Shown piece after piece: positions 1-6,439 of a stretch of DNA of 7,731 bases. Every line of letters starts with the position of its first letter. Position 1 is the first letter of the stretch. Source of the DNA: Pseudobdellovibrionaceae bacterium (GTDB lineage Bacteria; Bdellovibrionota; Bdellovibrionia; Bdellovibrionales; JAMPXM01); the NCBI GenBank assembly GCA_913774795.1, contig CAJYIL010000038.1:1-7731 (forward strand), in the 5' to 3' direction. A program made the position numbers and the translations under genes. Below the pieces are notes generated by a model, which saw only the letters and a list, made by a program, of their open reading frames with translations, made no database searches and was not told the DNA's origin.

Positions 1-17
1 CACACATAACAACGTGG

Positions 18-221
18 CGGGTGAATGCCCTCGGGCCAGAGTGGGACCTGGCAGAAGCGCTCTAGCGTGGAGATTCAGGCAGCTAGCGGGCCGCCGGCTC
101 CCCTCACCCGTCCCATCGCTGGGATGCCTTCAGGGACGAGTTCGCATCGCCAACAGTCGAATTGCCCCTTAGGTGATTTGGCGTCCGAAATCGACTGAGC
201 GGTCCGGCCGGGCGGACGCTC
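18..221. ncRNA. Candidate structured RNA or structured intergenic DNA, unidentified
   Basis: No recognisable protein gene lies here; short open frames exist (for example 25-198, 57 codons) but none has a Shine-Dalgarno site or familiar sequence. Several perfect inverted repeats abut or nest: CGGGTGA at 18-24 with TCACCCG at 104-110; GCCAG/CTGGC at 35-39 and 48-52; TCCCA/TGGGA at 111-115 and 120-124; CAGTCGA at 154-160 with TCGACTG at 191-197; and GAGCG-g-TCCG at 197-206 with CGGACGCTC at 213-221. The 104-110 arm runs straight into the 111-124 hairpin, and the 191-197 arm meets the last hairpin, as in coaxially stacked RNA. An intrinsic terminator follows at 234. I could not match it to 4.5S, tmRNA, RNase P or 6S RNA. 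GC-rich DNA forms such stems by chance, so confidence is low and the strand is undecided. Confidence 0.22.
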
Positions 222-233
222 AAAAACAAAAAA

Positions 234-271
234 CCCTCAAAGCCTTCTCTGGATTGGCTTTGAGGGGTTTT
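234..271. terminator. Bidirectional intrinsic terminator
   Basis: A perfect 11-bp stem (CCCTCAAAGCC at 234-244, GGCTTTGAGGG at 256-266) encloses an 11-nt loop. On the plus strand it is followed by G and four T. On the minus strand it is followed by TTTTTTG and further T residues (from 233 leftwards), the stronger tract. It could end minus-strand transcription coming from the tRNA-Cys gene, plus-strand transcription of whatever occupies 1-221, or both. A second, smaller hairpin (GCGAGC at 276-281, GCTCGC at 286-291) lies just to its right. Confidence 0.8.
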
Positions 272-294
272 AACTGCGAGCTGGTGCTCGCTTC

Positions 295-361
295 ATAACT
301 GCAAATAACTGCCACTTGGTTGCCACCTGAGTGCCACCTCTGAGCGGTTATGCGCGGTTAT
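295..361. repeat. Helix-phased direct/inverted repeat cluster, possible protein-binding array
   Basis: ATAACTGC occurs at 295-302 and 305-312 (period 10). TGCCAC occurs at 310-315, 321-326 and 332-337 (period exactly 11), the last two as TGCCACCT. GCGGTTAT occurs at 344-351 and 354-361 (period 10) and is the reverse complement of the first motif with one change (ATAACCGC). The result is a near-symmetrical block: a pair of boxes, three central repeats, then an inverted pair of boxes, all on one helical face. Such spacing is typical of cooperative DNA-binding proteins, for example arm-type sites of tyrosine integrases, iterons or multi-site operators. The repeats are visible directly; the function is inference. 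Confidence 0.6.
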
Positions 362-465
362 TTTCGGTGTTGTGATGAAGATTGAAAACTGAATTTCCCT
401 AGGAGAAACCCCGTTTTTTGATTTCTGACTTCTGTTTTTCAGATCGATTTTAGTGAGGGGAAAGA

Positions 466-539
466 TGGAGGTGGCAGAGGGATTTGAACCCCCGTAAACG
501 GTTTTGCAAACCGGTGCCTAGCCCCTCGGCCATGCCACC
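466..539 (-). tRNA. tRNA-Cys (anticodon GCA)
   Basis: The minus strand folds into a complete cloverleaf of 74 nt including an encoded CCA. The acceptor stem is GGTGGCA (539-533) with TGCCACC (476-470), seven perfect pairs, then discriminator U (469) and CCA (468-466); U73 is the usual cysteine discriminator. The D arm is GCC/GGC. The anticodon loop TTGCAAA carries GCA at 507-505, and its stem CCGGT/ACCGT has a C-U mismatch at the first pair. The T arm is GGGGG-TTCAAAT-CCCTC with one G-T pair. It decodes UGC/UGU. No terminator lies close behind it; the hairpin at 234-271 is the first downstream. A TTGACT at 652-647 on the same strand could be a -35 box, but I see no convincing -10. Confidence 0.96.
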
Positions 540-801
540 CCTAGAGAAACGAACAGAGATCCCGAGGCGGGGCCGAAACTCGGCCCGACTGTCAGGCGTT
601 CGAACAGCGTTCGAAGCTCGCCTAGGTAATCGTACCCGCCCGGGCGAGTCAATCCGTAACACCCTAACCCCTCAAAATCGCGAGACAAGTGCCAGAAAAA
701 CGAGCTGATCCCGGGAGTCCGAGAACCCGGCGCGGGACTTGAACTAAGAGATTGCGGCCTCGTGCGCCCTGACGGCGTATGACGTGTTCGAAGGAGCCTC
801 C
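540..801. other. Intergenic spacer between tRNA-Cys and the exported-protein operon
   Basis: The spacer should hold the promoters of both the tRNA (minus) and the exported-protein operon (plus), but I found no convincing -35/-10 pair for the plus strand. Visible elements are a perfect hairpin (GGGCCGA at 570-576, loop AAC, TCGGCCC at 580-586) without a T tract, and a direct repeat GCGTTCGAA at 596-604 and 607-615 (period 11), each copy holding the palindrome TTCGAA. A third TTCGAA at 787-792 runs into the ribosome-binding site of the first gene. No coding frame in the spacer looks real. Confidence 0.5.
790..796 (+). promoter_or_regulatory. Ribosome binding site deciding the start at 802
   Basis: GAAGGAG lies five bases before the ATG at 802. 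This favours ATG 802 over the in-frame GTG at 784, which has no Shine-Dalgarno site and would put six extra residues before a good signal peptide. Confidence 0.8.
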
Positions 802-3087
802 ATGATCCTCAAACGCAGTCTTTCAGCGGTCTTAGCGGTTTCGATGGTTCTCTCCAGTGCTGGCGCCCAGTCGATTTCGGGCGTGAGCGGAGCTTCCAAC
901 GACGCCATCGACCTTGTTCTTCAGGCGACGATGTCGAAATCGCCAAACGAGGCTCGTCAGCTCCTGCAACGCGCGAAAGCCAAAGCCGAAGCCGAGAAAC
1001 TCCCAGCCGACACGCTGGCGACGATCAACGCCCTCATTTCGCAAGCGTCGTCGAAGATCACGCTCGCGTACCCCGCTAATCCTCTGGGAGGAAGTGCTCC
1101 GACCAGCTTCTCGCTCGATCCGAAAACTCAAACTCCGACCGTCACTCCTCCACAAGCTCCAGCAACGGCGATCGTTGCAAAGCCAGCAACATCGGGCGGA
1201 ACAATCGATCAATGGGAATTGATCGCGCGCGCGATTGAACTCAATCCGGATACCCACACGATCATGCGTGAGATCGGCATCGGCCGGATCGAGCGTGACT
1301 CATCGAATCTCGATACGATCATTAAAACGAATACCAACCAGACAATCGCCGTCGCCGATAAAACAAACGGCGCGATCGATGCGGCTCTGAACGACGCCGG
1401 TCGCTTCATCAAAGCGCTTCGCGATACAGGACTCATCAAAGACTGGTCGCAAGTGAACAAAGCTCTCAAGGCGAAGCACGAATCGATTCCGATCGACGTT
1501 CTCGCGCAAACCATCGTGAACAACGCTGTCAAACAATCGGCGATGCAAGGTCTCGTGAAGCGTGTTCTGGCAATGCCAAACATCAAAGTCATCGAAGGTT
1601 TCGGTGTCACGGCCGAAGCTATCGCGACCTATGCTCTCAACGCCGATCTCGTTGTTCGTCTCGCTGATCTCTACGACATGAACCTCACCGAAGTTCAGCA
1701 AGATATCGTCATCCTCACCGCTCTTCCGGTCAGTAAACTTGCGATCTTTGGCGCTAAGCACTTAGGCCCAGTGAAGAAAACTGTTCGCCGCATTGGTGAA
1801 CTCTACGGTCAAGCGCGCATGAATCCAGATCCGAAAACGATGGGCCGTTTTTATGCAGCGATCTTCGCATCACCTGTCATGGGCGGAATCGCGCAGCGCA
1901 TGGGACTCGGTAAAGTCGGCTCACTGAAAGCGGCCGCTGAAGCCGCGGCTGCGCAGAAGCCGGCGCCGGTCGAAGCTCCGATCGCCGCACCGGCCGCAGC
2001 ACCAGCCGCCGCAGCCGTCGCCGCCGAACCGCCTGTCGCTCCAAAGGGTGTCGTCGCCGGCGCGATGGGTCGCCTCGAAGACGCGATCGCAAAAATCGAA
2101 GGAGCTGCTGCGACCGCTGAAGGTGCAGCCGCGAAAGTCGAAGGAGCCGTCGCTGCCGCTGGGAATGCGACTGAGAAAGTCGCAAAGGCGCCACTCTCTT
2201 GGAAAGCGCAGGCCGCGTGGCTCTTGGCTCACACGCTCGTTTCGGGTCTCGATACATACATGACCGGCTTGGTGGCGATCGAGATGTTCGGTTACCAGAA
2301 GCAGAAGATGCGTAACGTCCAGACCGCCGACTTCCATGCGTTCTTGATGCAAGATAAGGCGAAGGGCTTCTTTAAACTCTTGATCGCGACGATGAACGCG
2401 GGCTCAACGTTGCCGTCGGTCTACAACGTGAAGAAATCAAAAGATGATAAGCGCGTTGACTTCGTCATGAACGTCGCACGTTCGATCAAGATTTGTTCTC
2501 CTGAAGATTACGCTCGCTTCCAGGAGTTGAAAGCAAAAGGTGTTTACAAGACCGACCCGAAGAGCTCGGTGATTGCTTCGGCGACCGACAAAGCAGTGAA
2601 AACTTTAGGTCGTGTGCAAAACTACCGGGACGCAGACTATCGTCTTCTGCGTTTCCAGTGTGATTCGACACTCGGATTCGGTCGTTACACGCAGATCGCC
2701 AAAGAGTTTATGACGTTCAACGCGATTCCGGAGTGGCAAGTGGCTCAGCTTCGCTTGGCGAGCTACGACGAGCGCATGCAGATGGCTGAACTTCTGATGC
2801 AAGCGCAGTTCTTGTACGAGGAACCAAACGATGCGCAAAACCAATTCTTCCAGATGACTGTTTCGAAGATCCTGGGATTGAACCGCGTCGAAGACATCAA
2901 CTACTTCTCGCGCTTCTACGGGTTCATCCGCACCCGCGGCGGCATGGAGCAAAACGCGTCGAGCCCGACGGGCTGGTCGATCCGCACGACGGCGGTCGAT
3001 GATCCGTGGGCGATGTCGGCGACGTACACGATCCCGGGCGGCCCAGATTTGCCGGCTCCTCCTCCTGCAGCAGCGGCGGCGAAGTAA
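802..3087 (+). CDS. Large exported protein of unknown function (761 aa), first gene of a two-gene operon
   Basis: I do not recognise the family. Residues 1-22 form a Sec signal peptide (K4, R5, hydrophobic core, predicted cleavage after AGA), so the mature protein is periplasmic or envelope-bound. A helical N-terminal part is followed by a Pro/Thr-rich linker (about 95-130), then a mainly helical domain (about 135-370). Within this, around 275-350, a hydrophobic stretch with LYDMNL and LYG motifs faintly recalls EcsC-like proteins; I would not name it on that basis. Residues 374-418 are an Ala/Pro-rich linker and 419-464 a coiled-coil-like segment with three EGAxAxx heptads. A hydrophobic helix at about 473-498 could be a membrane segment. 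The rest is a helical C-terminal domain with the only two cysteines I see (C565, C620), which could form a disulfide in the periplasm. The C-terminus is Pro/Ala-rich. ATG 802 is chosen for its Shine-Dalgarno site. The next gene starts one base after the stop codon. Confidence 0.9.
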   Translation: MILKRSLSAVLAVSMVLSSAGAQSISGVSGASNDAIDLVLQATMSKSPNEARQLLQRAKAKAEAEKLPADTLATINALISQASSKITLAYPANPLGGSAPTSFSLDPKTQTPTVTPPQAPATAIVAKPATSGGTIDQWELIARAIELNPDTHTIMREIGIGRIERDSSNLDTIIKTNTNQTIAVADKTNGAIDAALNDAGRFIKALRDTGLIKDWSQVNKALKAKHESIPIDVLAQTIVNNAVKQSAMQGLVKRVLAMPNIKVIEGFGVTAEAIATYALNADLVVRLADLYDMNLTEVQQDIVILTALPVSKLAIFGAKHLGPVKKTVRRIGELYGQARMNPDPKTMGRFYAAIFASPVMGGIAQRMGLGKVGSLKAAAEAAAAQKPAPVEAPIAAPAAAPAAAAVAAEPPVAPKGVVAGAMGRLEDAIAKIEGAAATAEGAAAKVEGAVAAAGNATEKVAKAPLSWKAQAAWLLAHTLVSGLDTYMTGLVAIEMFGYQKQKMRNVQTADFHAFLMQDKAKGFFKLLIATMNAGSTLPSVYNVKKSKDDKRVDFVMNVARSIKICSPEDYARFQELKAKGVYKTDPKSSVIASATDKAVKTLGRVQNYRDADYRLLRFQCDSTLGFGRYTQIAKEFMTFNAIPEWQVAQLRLASYDERMQMAELLMQAQFLYEEPNDAQNQFFQMTVSKILGLNRVEDINYFSRFYGFIRTRGGMEQNASSPTGWSIRTTAVDDPWAMSATYTIPGGPDLPAPPPAAAAAK

Positions 3088-3088
3088 G

Positions 3089-4582
3089 ATGTTGATAAAG
3101 CGACTTTCACTCTTTGCGCTCATGTTTGTTGCGCTCTGGGCGTCGTCGCCGGCGCAAGCGGCTCCCGCTTGCGCGGATCTCTTTCGTCGCGCGACCCTCA
3201 CGGAGCGAGCGACCGCACCCGTTCGCCGAGCGCTTGAGCCCGTCACTGAGTCGGTCTCTCGCGCAGCGAAGAAAGCTGGCGCGAGTCCGCTCGCAAAACC
3301 TGTCGTTATCCCCGCAGCACGTATCGCAAACGAGTTGTCGTCTCTCGTGAAACGACTGAAAGCCCCGCCCTTTCAGGTTGAGCGTTTCGACTTCGCTCTC
3401 GACTTCTACCGACGCCACGGCATTGACGATGTTCCCCGTCCGAAGTCTCCGGAGGCACGTCTCGCTTATATTCATTATGTTGCAAACAAATTCGGACGTA
3501 ACGCCTTCGATCTCGAAGCCTGGGCGCACGAAGCGACGCCCGAGCAGTTTAAAGCTCTCGTAAAATCGATCGGCCGATTCAACACGGATAAAGGTTTTTC
3601 TCCGAGCCAAATCGACGCGATTTACTGGAAACTCTTTACTTATAAAGCGTCGACTCCTACGGCGCTTCGCAAGATCGCTCGTTTGTCGGTCGAAAATCGC
3701 GAGATCAACATCATTAAAACCGCCGATGAAGTCTTCACGCAATCCGATAGAACGGCACTTGAGCAATGGACGACCAAAGAACTCGCGTCTCATGGGGCGA
3801 TCGAAGCGTTCGAGCGCTTGGGCTTGATCCAAGATCAAGGCCTTCGTGGCCGAATGATGGACGTTCTTCGTGCAAATCCGAACGTCACCACGAATCTCGT
3901 CACCGGTGCTCTGATGGTGATCGAAAAGCAGCTTCTTGGTTCTCCGGTCAGCGTTCCGAATATCTCTCGCCTGAGAGTCACGAAACTCGCCTCGGAGATT
4001 CGGACTCTCGTTGAAGAACAAGGATTTGATGCCGCCTACCCGATCATCAAAAAACAATACGGTCATCTTGCGCAATTCGATCGCCGCTACTTCTTCGCAC
4101 GTCGTGCGATGACCGTTGGCCTGATGACGTTTATGCTCTCGCATATGGTGCCGACCGTTGTCCAAACGGTGGTTCCGCCGCACCTTCTCAATAGCGATAT
4201 GAACGCCGTGCAAATCACGAAAGAAGTCGTCAACTACTATACGGATCTCACGAAAGCGATCGTTGAAGACCGAGTCTACAGTAGCGGCAGCCCAGAAGCT
4301 GAGCTCGCGGTTCGCGCGCGAAACGTGCCAGCGAAACCGCACGTCGAGCTCGCAAAACCGAACTCGGTGAAAGCTCTGCCGAAGGTCGATCTCGCGAAAG
4401 TGAGCGAGAACCGCGTCGAAATCACGTTCGATGAGCAAATCGCGCAAGAGAACAAACCCAAAGGCCCGCCCGCAAAAGTTCCGACTTCGAATCTTGGATC
4501 GGCGGAGCAAACGGCGAAAGCGATCGACGAGAACCTCGATTACCTGAACTCGCTCGACTTCTCTGATCCGACGAATAGCTAA
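3089..4582 (+). CDS. Exported protein of unknown function (497 aa), second gene of the operon
   Basis: I do not recognise the family. ATG 3089 begins one base after the upstream stop (TAAGATG), with only a weak Shine-Dalgarno site inside the end of the first gene, so translation is probably coupled. The open frame extends upstream to 2999, but ATG 3089 opens a clean Sec signal peptide (residues 1-24, K4 and R5, hydrophobic core, cleavage after AQA). The only cysteine I see is C28, preceded by A-P-A, which is not a proper lipobox. Residues about 95-330 are charged and helical. A hydrophobic segment at about 337-358 is the one plausible membrane helix. The C-terminal third is Lys/Pro-rich and probably extended, with repeated V-E/D-L-A-K units (about 417-440) and an acidic end. 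Its tight coupling to the first gene and shared export signal suggest that the two products act together in the envelope. The stop overlaps the comM stop on the other strand by four bases. Confidence 0.9.
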   Translation: MLIKRLSLFALMFVALWASSPAQAAPACADLFRRATLTERATAPVRRALEPVTESVSRAAKKAGASPLAKPVVIPAARIANELSSLVKRLKAPPFQVERFDFALDFYRRHGIDDVPRPKSPEARLAYIHYVANKFGRNAFDLEAWAHEATPEQFKALVKSIGRFNTDKGFSPSQIDAIYWKLFTYKASTPTALRKIARLSVENREINIIKTADEVFTQSDRTALEQWTTKELASHGAIEAFERLGLIQDQGLRGRMMDVLRANPNVTTNLVTGALMVIEKQLLGSPVSVPNISRLRVTKLASEIRTLVEEQGFDAAYPIIKKQYGHLAQFDRRYFFARRAMTVGLMTFMLSHMVPTVVQTVVPPHLLNSDMNAVQITKEVVNYYTDLTKAIVEDRVYSSGSPEAELAVRARNVPAKPHVELAKPNSVKALPKVDLAKVSENRVEITFDEQIAQENKPKGPPAKVPTSNLGSAEQTAKAIDENLDYLNSLDFSDPTNS

Positions 4583-4914
4583 TCGGTGAACTGCTCGAGA
4601 GTCAGGTGAGTTTGCACGCTGAGCTCACGTGCTCGTTCCAAATCCTTTATCTCGATGGACGGTGACGCCCTTAAATCCGCAAGGGTGCGGGCCACCTGAA
4701 GAAGCGCCGACTTTCGCCTTCTTGACCTCGCCGACGTTTTTAAAAGATATTTGCGTTCGAAGTCCCCGAGAGAATCTTCGATCACCTCTGGCACCAACCG
4801 CGCATTCGGGACTTGCTGACCGCGAGCCCGCCGAAACTCGATCGCGCAGGCCACATCGTTTGCGACGTCGTCTACGCGCACGTGTTCATCACTCCATTCA
4901 TCTGTGATGGGCAA
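4579..4914 (-). CDS. comM: ComM/YifB C-terminal part, separated by a frameshift
   Basis: This frame carries the C-terminal Mg-chelatase-like helical domain of ComM. After the shift it reads ITDEW..., then an Arg-rich helix (FRRARGQQVPNARL), and ends with the family hallmark ...LLQVARTLADLRAS...IEIKDLERARELS, equivalent to the 'VARTIADL' region of E. coli YifB. The position at 4914 is a TTG and only the beginning of the open frame; there is no ribosome-binding site, so I do not think this piece is translated on its own. Removing one C from the CCC at 4910-4912 joins it to the upstream part as ...DRFAVVA-ITDEW..., restoring a protein of about 471 aa, slightly short of the roughly 500 aa usual for the family. 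Its TAG stop overlaps the stop of the convergent exported-protein gene. Confidence 0.75.
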   Translation of the reverse strand: MPITDEWSDEHVRVDDVANDVACAIEFRRARGQQVPNARLVPEVIEDSLGDFERKYLLKTSARSRRRKSALLQVARTLADLRASPSIEIKDLERARELSVQTHLTLEQFTD

Positions 4915-5995
4915 CGACCGCGAACCGATCTACGAAAGGCCCGGTGAGTCTCGTAAAAATTCTTTGTCGCACTCCTCTCGGGCACCGACACGGGCGCCTG
5001 ATTTTTCGCGGAACAAAATTCCCGCACTTGCAGAGATTGGTCGTCGCAATGAGGAGCACGCGCGCCGGAAACGTTCGCGAATTTCCCGCCCTCACGATCG
5101 AAATCACGCCGTTCTCGACCGGTTCGCGAAGGGATTCTTGGATCTCGCTGTGAAATTCAAGCAGTTCATCCATGATCAGCACACCGTTGTGCGCGCGCGT
5201 GATCTCTCCGGGCCAAAGCGCGGCTCCTCCACCCACCATCGCTAGCGGTGTGATCGAATGATGAGGTCTCAGCACCGGGCGCCACGCCAGTCTCTCGTTG
5301 CGCGCACTCCAGTACGGTCTGACTTCTTTGATTTGCTCGATGGTCGGAGCTTCGATGAGGGACGCAATCGACTCCGCCAGAGTTGATTTGCCACTCCCCG
5401 CCGGCCCTGCGAGCAAAACCGAGTGCTCACCAGCCGCGACCACTTTTGCGATCTCGGCGGCGTCGCGTGGAAGAGTTGTGATTTTGAGTGCGGGTCTAAC
5501 AAGATCAAATTCGCTCGATGCCGCTTTGGGTGTCGACTCTTCAAGGAGCTGCTGCAGCCGCGAGATCTGTCGCGACACGAATGGTAGCGGATGCTCTGAA
5601 ACGCCCGTGATCATGACACCCTCAAGCTCGGCATCAACAGCGTCATCGGGTTGTACGACTTCACCCTTGAGACTGAGTTCGCCGTAGAGGACCGGCGTCA
5701 GGTCGGGCCGAACGAGCTGATTCATCTCGTAGAGCAGTGCGGCCGCGATCGCGAGATCGAGGCCGCGACTCGTTTTTCGCTCGAACGTCGGCTTGATATG
5801 CACGAGAATCTGGTGCGCTTGCGGAAGTTCAAAACCCTGCTCACGAATGGCGGCCCGGATTCTTAAAGCGCTTTCTCGAAGGGCCGCATCAGGAAGCCCG
5901 ATGAAAGAAAATTGGGGAAGACCCGGTACGAGCGAGACTTCGATTTCGGCGGCGACAAGTTTATGATCTACGCGAACGAACGAGGTAACTTTCAT
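4898..5995 (-). CDS. comM: ComM/YifB-type AAA+ ATPase, N-terminal and ATPase part (frameshifted gene)
   Basis: ComM is a hexameric AAA+ helicase that promotes branch migration during integration of transformed DNA. Numbered from ATG 5995, residues 1-125 are the N-terminal ChlI-like domain (VPGLPQFSFIGLPDAALRES, then GLDLAIAAALL). The ATPase follows: Walker A GPAGSGKS at 197-204, RPHHS at 243-247, MVGGGA at 253-258, Walker B VLIMDE at 272-277, then a four-cysteine motif (C322, C324, C336, C338) replacing the usual NPCPCG...C.C, and TGPFVDRF at 351-358. The frame then leaves the family after AVVA and stops at TGA 4898-4900; the missing C-terminal domain continues in another frame (4579-4914). 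ATG 5995 is preferred because homologues start near this point. The frame is open to a TTG at 6025, and neither start has a clear Shine-Dalgarno site. The gene lies last in a minus-strand row behind xer and two small membrane-protein genes. Confidence 0.85.
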   Translation of the reverse strand: MKVTSFVRVDHKLVAAEIEVSLVPGLPQFSFIGLPDAALRESALRIRAAIREQGFELPQAHQILVHIKPTFERKTSRGLDLAIAAALLYEMNQLVRPDLTPVLYGELSLKGEVVQPDDAVDAELEGVMITGVSEHPLPFVSRQISRLQQLLEESTPKAASSEFDLVRPALKITTLPRDAAEIAKVVAAGEHSVLLAGPAGSGKSTLAESIASLIEAPTIEQIKEVRPYWSARNERLAWRPVLRPHHSITPLAMVGGGAALWPGEITRAHNGVLIMDELLEFHSEIQESLREPVENGVISIVRAGNSRTFPARVLLIATTNLCKCGNFVPRKIRRPCRCPRGVRQRIFTRLTGPFVDRFAVVAHHR

Positions 5996-6124
5996 GCCAG
6001 CCGGCGAATGCACACTCGCGGCCAATGCGAGATCGTTGCAGTGCGAAGCTCAACTCATAACGCGGTCGGAAGACGGCCGACCTGACGGACGCCGCGCCGA
6101 CCGTAAGACGTGCAAGAGAGCGCT

Positions 6125-6361
6125 TTACACCATCGGACGCTTCGACGAATCGAAATAACCTCGTGCGCGGAATGCCGCATACGCCGAAATCCCGGCCACG
6201 ACAACCAGGGCCACGAGAATCCAGCTAAAGCTTGATTGCGCTGTTTGCACGGCGACAGTCGCGACACTCCGGGCTCCGCGGAACCAACCGATGAAGTAAG
6301 CAATGCCGAGCGTGACAATCCAGGTGATTCCGAGCCAAAGATTAAATGCCGAGCGATTCAT
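6125..6361 (-). CDS. Small membrane protein, two transmembrane helices (78 aa)
   Basis: Not recognised as a named family. The protein is almost entirely two hydrophobic helices, at about residues 7-26 and 45-64, joined by a short polar loop (FRGARS...), with a basic tail (RARGYFDSSKRPMV). A small inner-membrane protein is the natural reading. ATG 6361 has an excellent Shine-Dalgarno site (GGAGG, seven bases upstream), which supports a real gene over the overlapping frame at 6055-6318. It lies 78 bases after the 81-aa gene and 129 bases before comM. In the gap upstream of it, a TTGACC (6442-6437) and a CATCAT 18 bases further on could be a weak promoter. Confidence 0.72.
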   Translation of the reverse strand: MNRSAFNLWLGITWIVTLGIAYFIGWFRGARSVATVAVQTAQSSFSWILVALVVVAGISAYAAFRARGYFDSSKRPMV

Positions 6362-6368
6362 ACGTGAA

Positions 6369-6373
6369 CCTCC
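6369..6373 (-). promoter_or_regulatory. Strong ribosome binding site of the 78-aa membrane-protein gene
   Basis: GGAGG on the minus strand, seven bases before ATG 6361, is the strongest Shine-Dalgarno site among the minus-strand genes here. It is the main reason for accepting this short frame as a gene. Confidence 0.75.
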
Positions 6374-6439
6374 ACCGCTGACACTACCGTGCGGGGGTCG
6401 ATCGATGATGATGCTCGTATGTCGATTCGGTCAAAAACT

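Noticed and set aside
25..198. Plus-strand 57-codon frame in the left end
   Set aside because: No Shine-Dalgarno site and no familiar sequence; several other frames are equally open in this GC-rich, stem-rich stretch.
710..760. tRNA-like GTTCAAGTC on the minus strand in the operon spacer
   Set aside because: The flanking bases do not pair into a T stem, and no acceptor or anticodon arm can be formed around it.
3107..4510. Long minus-strand open frame (467 aa) antisense to the second exported-protein gene
   Set aside because: It is Arg- and Phe-rich shadow coding opposite a gene with a clear signal peptide and coupled start; it has no domain or ribosome-binding site.
6064..6082. Hairpin GGTCGG/CCGACC upstream of comM
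   Set aside because: Only six base pairs and no T tract on either strand, so it is not supported as a terminator.
6055..6318. Minus-strand 87-aa frame overlapping the 78-aa membrane protein
   Set aside because: Its composition is that of a shifted frame; the overlapping 78-aa frame has two clean membrane helices and a strong GGAGG site.
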